Both the position numbers and the translations under genes were made by a program. A stretch of DNA of 64,000 nt from Dryas octopetala (lineage: Eukaryota > Streptophyta > Magnoliopsida > Rosales > Rosaceae), in the NCBI GenBank assembly GCA_963921425.1, contig OY992835.1, forward strand, positions 16,802,001 through 16,866,000, given 5' to 3'. This document shows positions 14,223 to 27,500 of this stretch, in pieces. The notes below the pieces were generated by a model. It ran no database searches and was not told where the DNA came from. It was given only the letters and a program-made list of their open reading frames with translations. How positions within the stretch are numbered: position 1 is the stretch's first letter; the number at the start of each line of letters is the position of its first letter.

Positions 14223-14392
14223 GGTTCGGTAGTCATTTGTCGAACATGACATAATGGTTCGACACTATACTTCCGAACAGTTTCACAATTGTTCGGCATT
14301 ATACTTCCGAATGGATTCACAATTATTTGGCACTGTACTTCCGAACGATTTCACGATTGTTCAGCACTGTACTTCCGAACCAGGCTCCAACT
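14223..14392. repeat. Short tandem repeats of ~42 bp with ttcggca...ccgaac cores
   Basis: About four diverged units carry gttcg(g/a)cactntacttccgaac separated by ggtttcacaattg-like spacers. The same core words recur in the large hairpin at 15618-15833 inside the same element cluster, so both probably derive from one internal repeat. Confidence 0.65.
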
Positions 14393-15479
14393 GCAAAAGC
14401 TTCAGATCCTCATATTCGCTGGATTGAAGTTCAATGGATGGCTTTAGTCATAGTTATGCCAAACCCTTTATGGTAGTTGTAGTGAATATACTTCCCTCAA
14501 ATGAACAAATGTAGAGGATAGCTAGCCTGCAACACAAGGTAACCTTTACACAACCACCACCTCATGCCTTCCTCTACAATAATGGATTGTGCATTGACCC
14601 AAACAACAGCATATCCTCAACTGGTTACCCTCCCTCTGTCATGCCATACGTAGCAGATCCATGTGCAGCCACTGTCATCCCACAAATTTTATGTTCTATA
14701 TTCTCTCTTTGTTTTCTTGGGGTTCACATCTTATGAAGGTTCCTCATGGATCAGGCCCTAGTGAGATTAATTGCTTTCATAAGGCCAACTTTTGATCTAA
14801 ACAGTGGAGCGAATTCCTTGGAGAATGGAAGCAGGGGAGCCAATGCTGTAGACAGCTTTGTTTTCCTGTAAGTGACTCAACAATGGAAGAACAAATGAAA
14901 TCTTACCAGTAAGTTGCGGAGAGAAAGGGAAAGAAAGAAGAGACATAGGGAAGAAGAGAAAGGAAATGAGAGAGGGAGAGAGAGAAAGGAAGGGAAGGGA
15001 AGGGTTGAGCCGCTGGCAAGGTGGGGGTGGCTGAGGAAGGTGTCGGAGATGGGGTGTGTGTTGCTGGTTTTGGTTGGGAGGTGGGGTTAGGATTGTGGTG
15101 TGAAATGAGAAAATTGGTGAGTTAAGGATAATTTGGTAATTTGGAGGAGTGTGTATGAGAAAATTTAAGAGAGTTGCTATTTGCACACCCTTTTTTTTTT
15201 TTTTGCACACATTTTTCTCTTACACACCTTTTATTATTTTTTAAAATGTAAAATTTCTCCTTAACACACCCCTCTTATTACCAAAATACCCTAAATCTCA
15301 TTAATCTTACTAAATTTCTCTTTCACACCCCACCAAATCTATTCAAACAATATACATCCACTCAATCCTTTCAGACAATACACACTCCCACCCCCAACCT
15401 CACACCCACCCAATCCTAGCCAAGAACACATGACCATAGCCATTGTTGTCAACACCATAGTTATGCTTTAAGTTAAATT

Positions 15480-16000
15480 ATTTTGATTCATATGCAAATC
15501 TAGGTTTTTTAATCAAATTTAAATTGGTTAATCCATCTCAAGACCTATTTTTTTCTGTTTGAGATAATTTGGAGTGCGGGTTTTCTAGATTTCAAGATTG
15601 AAATTTCAGGTTTGAATTATAGAGTTTCGCAGGTCGTTCGGCACTGGTCTACCGAACATTTCGATTTCATTCGGTAGTAAACTACTGAACATTTCGGTTT
15701 CGTTCGGTACTAAGCTGTCGAACTTTTCAGTTTCGTTCGGCAGCTTACTACCGAATGAAACTGAAAGGTTCGACAGCTTACTACCGAACAAAACCGAAAT
15801 GTTCAGTAGACCAGTGCCGAACGAACTGCGAATCCGAAAATGAATAACCAGAAAATTCACTCTTGCACTCTAAACAACCTCACTTCAAATTATCGCAAAC
15901 ATACGAGAAAGGTATTAGGATTGATTAACCAATTGAAATTAGATAAGAAAGTATTAGATTTACATTCAAATCCAAAAATTTTAGGTTAGAGCATGTCTCT
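15480..16000. repeat. Long imperfect inverted repeat (arms ~260 bp)
   Basis: The sequence folds back around about 15727. The inner arms pair ggtcgttcggcactggtct (from 15631) with the reverse complement near 15810-15833. Outer arms pair aaattggttaatcc (15527 region) with gattaaccaattga near 15925, and gagataatttgga with the region near 15885. The inner ~100-bp arms are the best conserved. Transcription would give a long double-stranded hairpin. No protein frame explains it. Confidence 0.75.
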
Positions 16001-16484
16001 AACTTCCAATGGCTATGGTGGAGAGAGGATGCATGAGCGGCGATGAAGGCAGGTTGATGGCGGGAGGTGGGTGTCGGCAATTTTGGGATGGAGGTGGGGT
16101 CACGGGTGGAGTGTGTTTTGGTTGTGGTTGGAGATGAGGTTGAGGGTGGGGTGTGTAGTTGTGGTTTAGGAATGTTGGGTTTGGGGTGTCTAAGGAGAGT
16201 TTTTTTTTTTTAATGATGTAGGCTGTCCTTTAAGGTAATTTCTCTGTGTCAATTAAGTAATTTCACAAAATAAGTTAGTAGGGATGTGCAAAAAGAAAAA
16301 AAAATGGGTGTGCAAATAGCAGTACTCAAATTTAATCGTGGATGGAGTGTGAGGGTGTAAATGAGAAAAAAATTTGCAAAAAGAAAAAATGTGTAGAATT
16401 AGCAGCACTCTTAAAACTAAACCATGCTCTCAGTCTATGTGAAAGTCTCTATTGACCAAGTCAAATACTATAGGGCATTTCTAT

Positions 16485-17190
16485 AAGGCCCCGTTTGAGA
16501 CTGCGGTGGAGGACCCAAAAACTACTATAGATGACAATTCTTAATCACCTACAGCAGTTTTGGTGTTTGATGTTTGGTAAAAAAATAAAAATCAGCTTTT
16601 CCTCAAAATTCTCAACACCTCACAACAAAAACAGAAAGCAGGTTTCTAGGTGCTTCTGAAAGTTGCAGTGACTCACAACAACAATGAATATTTTCTTTTA
16701 CCCATAATACCTTCATTGATTTTTGTAATTTTTATTTTTTATTTTAAATTAAAAAATATGTCCATTGTTAGTTATATTTTATATTGTGATAATTAATTAT
16801 GATATTTTATTTATACGATTAAAATTATAATATACTTAAAACAATAATAGGCATACTTATTTAATAATGTTGTTCTTAGAAAAATTAATACTAATAAAAA
16901 TTTGTAGCAAAAAATTTCAAAAACAAGTAAAAAAAAACATTTTACTTTTACCAAATAAATAAGTGAAATGCACTTTCAGCATCATGTCCATTTTAGTAAT
17001 TATACACAGTCACATCATTTTTATATTAACATTTACAAAACACTTTGATATTATTTTTTGCACTCATAGCATTTTTGAAAACATAATTTACCAAAAACTC
17101 AACTGCTTTACTTTACAGCTGACTTTACTTCACAGCTATTTTACTTCACAACTATTTTTTCTCACAGCAATGCCAAACTAGCCCTAAATC
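16485..17190. mobile_element. hAT-like non-autonomous element (MITE)
   Basis: The left end reads aaggccccgtttgagactgc and the right end gcaatgccaaactagccct, imperfect inverted ends of the kind common to plant hAT MITEs (ggccccgtttgg type). The interior contains cagcagttttggtgtttgat near the left and repeated acttcacagct near the right. AT-rich, no transposase. I could not identify a clean 8-bp target duplication, so the ends are approximate. Confidence 0.5.
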
Positions 17191-18626
17191 GAATAAGTTG
17201 TCAATTGTCGCATTAATTTGCAGATTAAATTTGAAGGCTTTTTCCTTAGACAAGAAAAACCAAATTCCACCTAAAAAGGCTAAAGTGGAAGATAAATGGG
17301 CCTTTAGCTCATTTATCATAAATGGCTTTCATAATTAGCTACCGAGTTTGGATAGTCGATCAGTCCCAGTGGATACCACAATAATTAACCCTGGTCCCCC
17401 ATCCCCATTCACCACAGCAAAATGTGCGCAATACCCACTTTTAAAAAACAATAATTCATGGACTAGCTGGAGTGAGTTGGCCAAACAAGTAATTAAATAC
17501 AGTTGTGCTGATCACTAAATTTCTTACCATTATAGAATTTGCTTCTGTTCTCGGGATGGTTTCTTGAGCCAGTTTTCAGTTACCCAACAAATTCTTGTCA
17601 TTTTCAAAGTGCCCAAAACAGTATCTCATGCACTTTGTAATTTGTATATGCTGCTATTCCACCATGCATGTATGATTTTATGGCTTCTTTACTCTTTATG
17701 ACACATTTTTTTATTTTGAATCTTAGCAGGTTCATTTTTTTTTTCTACTAGATATCATTTCAAAGTGGGTTTTCTGAGAATGTTACACTCATGCATGCTC
17801 ATTCTAAAGGAAATTAGGTATATAATTCCCATTCTCATGTTTGAAAATGCTGAGAATTGTAACCAAAATTCCAACATATGATTTCTGAAGTAAAACGAGT
17901 CAAAACTTGTTCAATTTTATAATAATAGCCTTATTATGTTTCAAAATTGTTCACACTTAAATAACTGAAATAGTATTTTCAATTTATAATGAGGTAATTT
18001 GATCATAAAGACCTACAATAAATGTATTTTACAATAAGAATAGCAAACTTACAAGGTAATACATTTGGAAGAGTGTGCTTTCTAAACATGAGAACTAAAT
18101 CTCATACTCAGTGTCTCATCCTCAACAAATGAAACGGTGCCCCTCACATAAACGGTGTATGTATTATAGGTGAAATTATTTGTAACATAAGAAAAAAATA
18201 TTAGAACTTAGGAAGCTCCTCAAGGGTAGTGAGATGAGCTGTCTTTGTACTAATGGAAGAACACGTTCAGATGAGAGAGAAGAGTTAATCAAAAGGCTAC
18301 GGCCTCCTAACTCAACCGTGGCATTCATTTCACCATTAATGACTTTTCCAGTTGTAGTTCAATTCACCTTAAATACAGTTGAGACTTGAGGAGCTGCAGC
18401 ATTCTTTGGTGCTGTATTTTCCTTTTTTCTCTTTTTTTAATTCTCATGGGAACAAATTTTATTATTTGTTTATTTTCATGCATGAATATTTGAGTATTTT
18501 TTTAGGTATATATATGTGCACACACACAAAACAAGGCCAACCAGTGGCAGCCACATAGAGGCTGAAGAAGTAGCTACCAGCTTCTTCAGTGAGTGCTTTT
18601 CTGAGACCTTTGTCTGCTGCTTTCTA
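17191..18626. other. Intergenic region upstream of the HOTHEAD-like gene
   Basis: No coding signal. A TATA-like run (tatatata, near 18506-18513) about 115 bp before the ATG is a plausible core promoter, and the stretch between holds the probable 5' UTR. Nothing else recognised. Confidence 0.45.
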
Positions 18627-21600
18627 ATGGCTTTGGTTGGGGCACTAGTGAAGCTCTTTCTGTTTTTGGCTTTATATTTCATCACCAACTTACTCTCTTC
18701 TTGTCAAGGTTCTTTTGCTTCCTCTCACTTCCTCTACCTCCTCTGGTTTCATCTCTCTCTCTCTCTCTCCCCATTCTCTCTTGCTCTGTTTATATTTTTT
18801 TTGGGTTTACTTAATGAGTTTTAGAAGTTTTTTAGTCTAAGTCAATGGGATAAGAATTGTGAAATCTGAAATTAAAAATGACTTTTTCTTGGAGGGAAAT
18901 CTAATTGGCTCAGATGGCTCCTTATTTCTTTTTCTCTTTAATTTCACCTTTATGTGGGTCAAATTTGCTTAATTTTGCTATGGAACTTTTTGGTTTTTTG
19001 GAGCTTGTTTGTGTTGCATTAGTGATGATGCTTCAATCATGTGTTGCCAGGGTACCACATACAACAAGTAGAAAATGTGGTATGTGGCCTTTTCTAAAGG
19101 CCTAATATTCAAATTTTTCCACTGATCAACACCTTTGGACTAACAGACAGACTACTTGTACCTTCAAGTACTATTTTGTTCTGGTTTTAACTTTATTCAT
19201 AAGATCCCTCTTTCCTTTGGCTATATGCAGCAATTTTTATTTTATTTTATTCCTTCTTTCTTTTCCCACTTGGAAAAACAAGCACAAGAAATCAGGGAAT
19301 TGAGAAGTTTCTGTTTGGCTAGTGCTATAAATTGAAAAATTGACATGAAAATCTGAATTTTATGCAGGTAAGGAGACCAATTTCTATGAATTTAGGTATC
19401 CATTCATCAAAAGAGCAAGCTCTTTCGCATCTGTATCATCATCCTCATCAAGTGGTCACAACAATGCCTATGACTACATAGTAGTGGGGGGTGGCACAGC
19501 AGGGTGTCCTTTGGCTGCAACCCTCTCCAAGAATTTCAAGGTCTTGGTGCTTGAAAGAGGGGGTGTTCCTTTTGCCAATTCCAATGTCTCATTTCTGCAG
19601 AACTTCCACATTGCCTTGGAAGACACTTCACCCACTTCTGCCTCCCAACCCTTCATTTCCACAGATGGGGTCATTAATACAAGGGCAAGGATTTTGGGTG
19701 GTGCCAGTTGCATCAATGCTGGCTTCTATACTAGAGCAAGCACAAGGTATGGTGATGAACATCATTTTTTCTTGGAATGCGAGAAATTAGTTAATGTCTC
19801 CAATTATAAGTACATACAGAGAGGCCTTTTTCTGGGGAAAAGACAGAGGAAATGGGGTTTGTTTTGTGGGTTTTGGTGGGGTATTTAGTTACTAACAAAG
19901 TTTAATTAGTTGAAGGAGAGTACTAAAACAGAGTAAACAAACCAAGGATTCATGATTATTTTTTAATACTTTTTCTGGGTGTAGGATTGAGTATTTGAGT
20001 GCAGAGCTGAGTTACACGGTGTGTAAATTAGTTTTAGGCTTCAAATTTGCAACTTGTGGAAGAAGTAATTAAATTAGGTTTATTACATACATGTTTAATT
20101 GTGGCCAAATAAATATAGTACTTTGCAATAGGTAAGCATTGATTTGGACACTTAATGCATTTCTTCCCTTCCACCACCCCACCACCCATTATTGTTTTTG
20201 TTTCTGCTTGTGCTTTACTGTTTATAACAAAAATAATTAATTTAGAAAACATGAGTTATGTCCTATCACATTAATTATCTTGATATTTTCTTGATGCTTA
20301 TTAGAATTATCTAATTTTAGAAAGGAAAAGTCATCATCTGCCAAAAAGAATATAGCCTAGATGTTGATGGCTCTTAATGAAGTAACACATCAATGCTTAA
20401 ACAAAAATGTGTGCCTTGAAAACAAACCCAAATGGTAAATTGGAACTATAATTATTTCATTAAGGTTCCATGTATGGGTAGTGAGTTAGTGGCCATATGA
20501 TATTCATGACAATGCATGTGCCATTGTATTCTATAAAAAGAAAATTTATAATTTCATCTTTTTTTTGCTTTCTTTTTCCTCCTTCTATTAAATGCTAGTT
20601 GTGTGTGGCCCATATTCTAAGTTGAAATTCTTTAAAGGAGGTGATTAGGTACTGATTCTTTAGACCATAAGAGTGTAACATTTAAGGCAGCCATAATGTG
20701 AGTCATGTGACGACCTCCCACTTAATTCAAATGGTCCATGGGGTTACAAGAACAACACAACATATGACCTACACCTACCTGTATCACTGCATGACTTTGC
20801 AGTGTTAACCCTACCTACCCCATGTTTCTGTCTCTGACCACAAAAGAAAGAAATAAAAGAAAATTCATCTGGCACAGTGATCAACTCTTTTTTTTTTTTT
20901 TTTTTGGAGGTTGGAAATTTACAGAACACTCTGATGTATTCGATCACATAATTAGGTGATTAAATAATTTTATATTTGCTTAATTTTCTGCAAAAATAAA
21001 TCTTATGATAATGACTTAAAAAATGGATGATTCAGATTATGGTACTTCTTAAGCAAAGTCATATAGAAAGAATTGTGGTCATGCAAAAAGATTGGATATG
21101 CTTGCTTAATTTTTGTCACACCCTAAACCCAATCCAAAACCAAACCTTCCTAAAAAATGGAAATAGAGCACAGACTTCCTTTGTCTAATGTTGAAGCTAT
21201 ATATTGTGGCACGCAGGTTTATAAAGAGTGTGGGATGGGATGAGAAGCTAGTAAATGAGTCCTACCCATGGGTTGAAAAGCAAGTTGTTCACCAGCCTAA
21301 GCTTGCTCCATGGCAGATGGCACTGAGGGACAGTCTTCTGGATGTTGGAGTTTCACCCTTTAATGGGTTCACCTATGATCACATGTATGGGACCAAAGTT
21401 GGTGGAACCATTTTTGACAGATTTGGTCGTCGTCACTCTGCTGCTGAGCTTCTGTCTTCTGGAAACCCTCGGAAGCTTACTGTCTTGGTTTATGCCACAG
21501 TTCAAAAGATTGTTTTTGACACATCAGGTAATGCTAACATCTAAAGCTGCAAGTTGATTAGTCACACCATTTGGATGACAATGATGCATAGTGAAGCAAA

Positions 21601-23255
21601 TGTTGCGGACCAAATCAAATCCCTTTAACATGACTTGAAGGGATTTTGGTTGTGAAAACGAAGCTCATTAGCATCATTTGGTTGACTCCAAAGGTTTTCG
21701 GTTTTGATCAAAATCGACACCCTTTGGAGCCAACCTAATGGGCTCTGGTTTAGAAACCAAAACCCCTTCGAGCCTTAGCCAAGGAGGTTTTGGAAACTAA
21801 AACAAAGTTCTAGATAATCTCTTGGCACCAATTAATTGTCAATCCACATTTTGACAATTTAAGCTTTTTAAGTTCTTAGATTTAGTGATTTACCAGCAGA
21901 GTGTTTTTTATCATTAATACAGGGAAGAGACCCAAGGCAGTGGGAGTTATCTTTAAAGATGAAAAGGGGAGTCAGCATCAAGCATTTCTTGCTGATAAGC
22001 CCCAGAGTGAAGTAATATTGTCTAGCGGAGCTATTGGAAGCCCTCAAATGCTGTTGCTAAGTGGTATTGGACCCAAAGCTGACCTTGAAAAGTTGAACAT
22101 TCCAGTGGTGCTTGATAATGAGCATGTTGGGAAAGGCATGGCTGATAATCCAATGAATGCAGTGTTTGTCCCTAGCAATAGAGCAGAGAAGCAGACACTA
22201 ATTCAAACTGTAGGGATTACCAAGATGGGTGTGTACATTGAAGCTAGCAGTGGATTTGCGCAGTCCAAGGATAGCATTCAATGCAACCATGGAATCATGT
22301 CAGCTGAGGTAAGAAGTCACATATATAGTACTACTTCTTCCCCAAAAAAGTCAAACCCAAGTTTGAGGTATTGATATTAGGAATTCTTGATTTTTCTACC
22401 GTATAGGGATATGCACACGCAAAAATGTTATGAATCCACCCTATCATCCGTACAGTGCGTCTAATGTTTGATAATGATGCTCAAGCCTTTTGTGTGATAT
22501 GATCTGCAGATTGGACAGCTATCTACTATTCCCCCAAAGCAAAGAACACTCGAAGCCATTCAAGCTTACATCAGAGGCAAGAAAAATTTGCCCCATGAGA
22601 CATTCAAAGGAGGCTTCATTCTAGAAAAGATTGCCAGGCCAATTTCCCAAGGGGACCTTAGCTTGATCAACACCAATGTTGATGATAACCCCTCTGTCAC
22701 CTTCAATTACTTCAGCCACCCTTATGATCTTCAACGCTGCGTTGATGGAATTCGAATGGCTGCCAAGGTTGTGCAATCGGAACATTTCACGAACTACACA
22801 AGATGTGACAAGCAGACTGTGGAGATGCTGCTTAACATGAGTGTGAAGGCCAATGTCAACCTTATACCTAAGCAGATCAATGACACAAAGTCCCTGGAGC
22901 AGTTCTGCAGGGACACTGTGATCACTATTTGGCACTACCATGGGGGGTGCCATGTGGGCACAGTGGTTAGCCCTGAGCACAAGGTTCTTGGTGTAGACAG
23001 GGTCAGGGTTGTTGATGGTTCAACATTTTCTGAATCCCCAGGGACTAATCCTCAAGCCACAGTCATGATGATGGGCAGGTATACATAGATGATTATATCA
23101 TAACAATATGTTTATTGGGTAAAATCTTCATCTTCTTAGAAAGAAAAAGAATTGAAATTGATTTGTTGATGTTAATATAAATGTCTTGTTCGTTATGCAG
23201 GTACATGGGAGTGAAGATCTTGAGAAAGAGATTGGGAAGAGCAGCTGGTATATAA
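18627..23255 (+). CDS. HTH: HOTHEAD-like GMC (FAD) oxidoreductase
   Basis: Secreted FAD-dependent oxidoreductase of the glucose-methanol-choline family. Arabidopsis HOTHEAD is implicated in oxidising omega-hydroxy fatty acids to dicarboxylic acids for cuticle, and its loss fuses floral organs. Six exons: 18627-18708, 19368-19746, 21217-21527, 21923-22308, 22510-23078, 23201-23255. They total 1782 bp, 593 aa, the usual length. Residues 1-26 form a signal peptide (ALVKLFLFLALYFIT). The FAD-binding GGGTAGCPLA is at about 68-77, a GMC stretch ILGGASCINAGF follows, and SSGAIGSPQML is the second GMC signature. The catalytic region IWHYHGGC has His at about 528 and 530, with Asn566 in GTNPQATVMM. 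The start was chosen as the ATG directly before the signal peptide. Mandelonitrile lyase-like GMC proteins are the alternative, but the overall match is to HOTHEAD. It is convergent with the ALE2-like kinase gene. Confidence 0.94.
21635..21778. repeat. Foldback (MITE-like hairpin) in HOTHEAD intron 3
   Basis: Arms of about 70 bp pair around 21706 (ttttgatcaaaa at the centre). Matches include ttggttgactccaaagg with cctttggagccaacc, and acttgaagggattttggttg with aaccaaaaccccttcgagcc. It lies wholly within the intron 21528-21922 and carries no frame. Confidence 0.65.
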
Positions 23256-23689
23256 TATCAGGAAATAAGGCCTTGCTAGTTAGTAGGAGGATAACTATAA
23301 GAGTGACTGAGGCTTAGTTGAAAGAGTGTGATGTAATTTAGTTGATTTGATTCATAGCAAGCTGTAATGTGTAGAAAATGGCTTGGGCTTGCCTTGGGAA
23401 ATGAATATTTCTTTGTTTGTTTGTATTTAGTCTATAATCTTAACTATTTAGTCAAACAATCTTTTTTCAAAAAAAAAACCTTCTGTTTGCTAGCAAGGAA
23501 ACTAAGAAAATAACTTCAATTTATTTTAAATGGTTTTTTATTCAAAAATTAGCATTCAGGCTTTATTAGTATTATTTTTTACTACAGGAGGGAGATGCAA
23601 ATTTGGATCTCTCATTCTCTCCCAACAAAATAGAAGGAATACCACTAAACCAATAATTAGTTGGTAGGCTTTAAATATTAAAGAGTGTC

Positions 23690-23990
23690 ATCAACTCAGA
23701 TTTTAATAGATTTTAAAATCTATAAAATTCAACAAAATCCAAGGGAATTGGCGGAATTCTCATGAAATTTGTTATGTATAAAAAATTCATCCAAATCCAT
23801 CTAAATCTATTAAAATTCATCATTTAATAAAATCCATGAGTTTTTTAGGACACTTGAATTTTATTGAAATTCATTAAAATCCAAGTTGGAGACACTTTGA
23901 TTTCTTTGAAATCCATTAAAATTCTAATTGAGGACACCTAGATTTCATTGGACTTTCAAATCCATTAAAATCTAAGTTTGGACACCTCCT
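23690..23990. repeat. Degenerate ~55-bp repeats between HOTHEAD and ALE2
   Basis: Repeated phrases aaatccattaaaatt, followed by a t/c-aagttggagacact-type word, occur at about 23865, 23915 and 23960. The stretch is AT-rich and non-coding. It probably belongs to a small plant MITE or minisatellite; the boundaries are unclear. Confidence 0.5.
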
Positions 23991-24544
23991 AAGATACTTA
24001 TGTTAAAACTTATATTTCATAAACTTCAGGGTAAGAACTCAAATCCAATTCCCTTATTTTAAATCATTTCATCAAGATGAACCTTAATTTGTTCATGAGA
24101 TTTGAATCCTTCTCATAAGCACATTAAATTGTTGTCTACTAATTCATCTCTTTTAGTTTCAAACATTCCTTTATGTTTTTGTCCCCCTTTTCTAGATAAT
24201 ACTAATAAGAATGCACACTGAAACAATTTCTTGGAAGAATGGCTTTTATAGGAGTATCCAGAATTTGTGGACTGAGGTGGGTAGGCTGGGGCTTTAGATG
24301 TAAATTATTTTTAGTGGGCTCAGTTGGGCTATAGCGCAGCTTACACTGAAGCCAGCCCAAGTTAGAGAGTTCGGAAAAATGTTGAGAAAATAGTTAGGGT
24401 TCTATAACACCTTTATATTTATAATGGTAAATCTAATTTTCAACTCTATAAGGCATTGCACAGAAAATAAAACAAACACAAATATAGCTTGGAATTGAAT
24501 AGCTCTTTATGTGGTTCAAGGGCCATAAGCAAAATTTAAGGAGA

Positions 24545-27500
24545 TCATGGCCATAATTTCAATGAAAACCCATGTTCACTCATACTGCCTCTAGACAAAC
24601 TTCTAAGTCTCTGCCAAAACTGCCTTCTCCTCCCAGTCCTCAAAGGCCCTGAACTAGAGTACCTCCTAAAGGACCCAAATTCCTGCCCCTCAAGTTCCAC
24701 AGATGCACTTAACAAATCTGATGTTGAGGGTATCTTGGTGTCATGGCCAGCATCAAAAACAGGCAGCTGCTGTTGTGACTCTTCCATATCATCACAATCC
24801 ATATGAATGTTAAGATCATCTTGGCCACAACTAGTTGAACCCCCCACTTCTTGTCTTTCTCTGAACTCGCTACATACTAGCTTTAAGGCCTGCACAACCT
24901 CGCCCATGAAAGGGCGGTGAGATACCTCTGGTTGTATGCACATTGAAGCAATTGCTGCTACCTTGGCCACACTATCCCATGAGATCATATCAGACTTTAT
25001 GGTTGGGTCTATTATTGCTTCTAGCCCCTCCTTGCTTGTGAGGAGCGGACGTGCCCAAGCAACAAGGTTTTCTTGACCTGGAGGTTGTGACAGGTCCACT
25101 GGCTTTCTTCCTGTTAGGAGCTCAAGAAGGACTACACCATAGCTGTAAACATCACTTTTCACTAGAAGATGACCGGTCATTGCGTACTCTGGAGCTAAGT
25201 AACTGCAACAGGAATGAGGGTAAGTTCATGTGTATAAAACTAGTTAAGTTAATGTGTATGTATATAATATGTATGTATGCATGCATGAGTAATGTTATAT
25301 TATCAGACAGTTTGACATGTTATGTGTAGACAATTTAGACATGTTCTATTAACAATTTGGTAATATAACATGTCTAAGCTGTCTGACAAGAGAACATTTT
25401 CCCTTGTATAATAATATATATGCAACTGGATTTGCAAGACCCTAGAAGTGAGAAAAATGAGGATACTTGATTTTAAATAAGTTCATACCCAAAAGTTCCC
25501 ATAACATGTGTTGAAATATGTCTTTTTCCCTCCGCTAATGCTGCTCTAGCTAATCCAAAATCTGAAACCTTGGGTGTGAAATCATATTCCAACAAGATGT
25601 TGCTGGCCTTGAAATCACGATGTATAACACGTGGATTTGAGTCTTCGTGGAGATAAGCTAAGCCCCGAGCTGCGCCGAGGGCAATCTTTATTCTAGCATC
25701 CCAGTCAAGTGGATCAGTTTCCTTGTCAACACCTGAGAGAACACAAGAAGAAGCCATTCATGATTCAAAGCTTAAATGTTAAAAGATATAAGCACCTGAA
25801 TATCTAACATTTCAATCAAGCAAATGTTGAAGTATTGGGCATAGATACTTGTAGTTGAGCTTGTATCTACCATGTAAATGGGATTCAACACTTCCATTTG
25901 GAACGAGTTCGTAGACCAAGCAGCGAGTATGGGCCTCTGCGCAGATACCAATCAATTTAACCAAATTTCTATGGTGAAGACGGCTAAGCATCTCAACTTC
26001 AGCCAAGAATTCGCGGCCACCATGATGATCATCTCGCTTGAGAACCTTCACAGCCACCTCTCTTCCATCCTCTAAAATGCCACTGTACACAAGCCCGAAA
26101 CCACCTTCTCCAAGTATCCTTGAAGCATCAAAATTATTAGTGGCTCTCTCTATGTCATTCAAAGTGAAGGTCTTAGCAGATCCGGTATAAGTCAGTGTGC
26201 CAGAACTGAAAGACATTGATCCAGAGCCACGCATGCTTCCAAACATCGTTGACCTGGGAGGCTCTGTTGAGAGTATATGATGTTATTATTTTTTAGTCAA
26301 CTGTGAATAACCCCAAGAGATCAATAAAAATCACAGCTGCTTCTAAAGAAATTTTGATCAAGAAACAAATAATAAAAAAAAAAATTCCATTAACATCTCC
26401 CAATAGATTATATATAGTTGTGCAAATTTGCATGCTCACAAAAAAATCAGCATCTTAAGCTTATAATGTGTAAACTGCCTTATGGTCTAGGAGAACTTGG
26501 TTACATTGCTAGTACCTGAGAGTTTTGTAGGAGAGGATGTTAAAGCTTGTGGAAAATTTCCCTGTTGATGGACGTGAGATCCACATTTCAACAACAAAAG
26601 CCAAACAACTCCCATGCATAAAAGAAAGACTGTGAAAGATGATAGAACAATCACAGCAATCATACTTCCTCTGAATCCATTACTTTTTCTCCTTGGCACA
26701 TCAACTCCTAAAGGTTTGACTATCCCCCCATTGTCGTTTTGGCCAGTGTATGGTCCGTCATCTATAGTAGAAATGCTTGAAGGTGCTGAAGGGGGAGAAG
26801 GTGGAAGACCTGTACAGGTGCAAGAATTTCAGAAGTTAAGGGAGATACCTATTGGCAGATAAACATAATTCTATCAGCAGGCTTGTTATTGTAACAAAGA
26901 GAGGTTATAAGAACTGTATCAACTGCTAGAAAAGCATGGTGCATGCTTCTTTAGAATTAGTTCAACAACCAAAGCTCTGATGCCATTTAGATTGAAGATG
27001 CCATAAATACCCATACCATAGCGCAGAACATTATTATCAAAGATTGACAAGAAGTAAACAAATTTTGAAGTCAACCAAAGCATATCAAGAAGTCAAGGAT
27101 TGCTGTATAACCTGGATAGTGAACATAAAATACTTCATAATCACCAAAGAGGGAAGCCTTTATAGAAACCTGTCTGCGCCAAAATTTCTCATAGATTAGA
27201 AATGCATTAGTGCCATCAAATTTTGCTCCTATAGGCACCAAGTTAATGAGGACAGTGCTTTTTTCTAGTTGCTGACTAGCTGCATCTGCTCCCACAATGC
27301 GAACTTGGCTATGGTTTAGTGCAACACTGGCTGCAATTTCCTCAGCCAGCTCTGAAACTAAAGGAAAGAATGTGTATATTGCAACACCTAGTTGGAGTTT
27401 AACTTGAATTGGCCACACACAACCACAGGTGGACCCTGGAGGTGTATATGTTAATGGCTCTGTGCATGTAACTGACGAACAATCTACAAGTATGAGTAAA

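Larger units (their letters stand above)
13811..16395. mobile_element. Cluster of interleaved terminal-inverted-repeat / foldback elements
   Basis: Four related ends are present. Left-type ends begin at 13811 (gagtgatactatttgcacac) and about 15167 (gagttgctatttgcacaccc). Right-type ends finish at about 16325 (gtgcaaatagcagtactc) and 16395 (agaattagcagcactc). The 13811 and 16325 ends match each other over more than 100 bp, including cctaattgacaca against tgtcaattaagt and ccttaaaggaca against tgtcctttaagg. The order is L-L-R-R. The interior holds CT-rich and G/A-rich tracts but no transposase frame, so the element or elements are non-autonomous. Confidence 0.7.
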
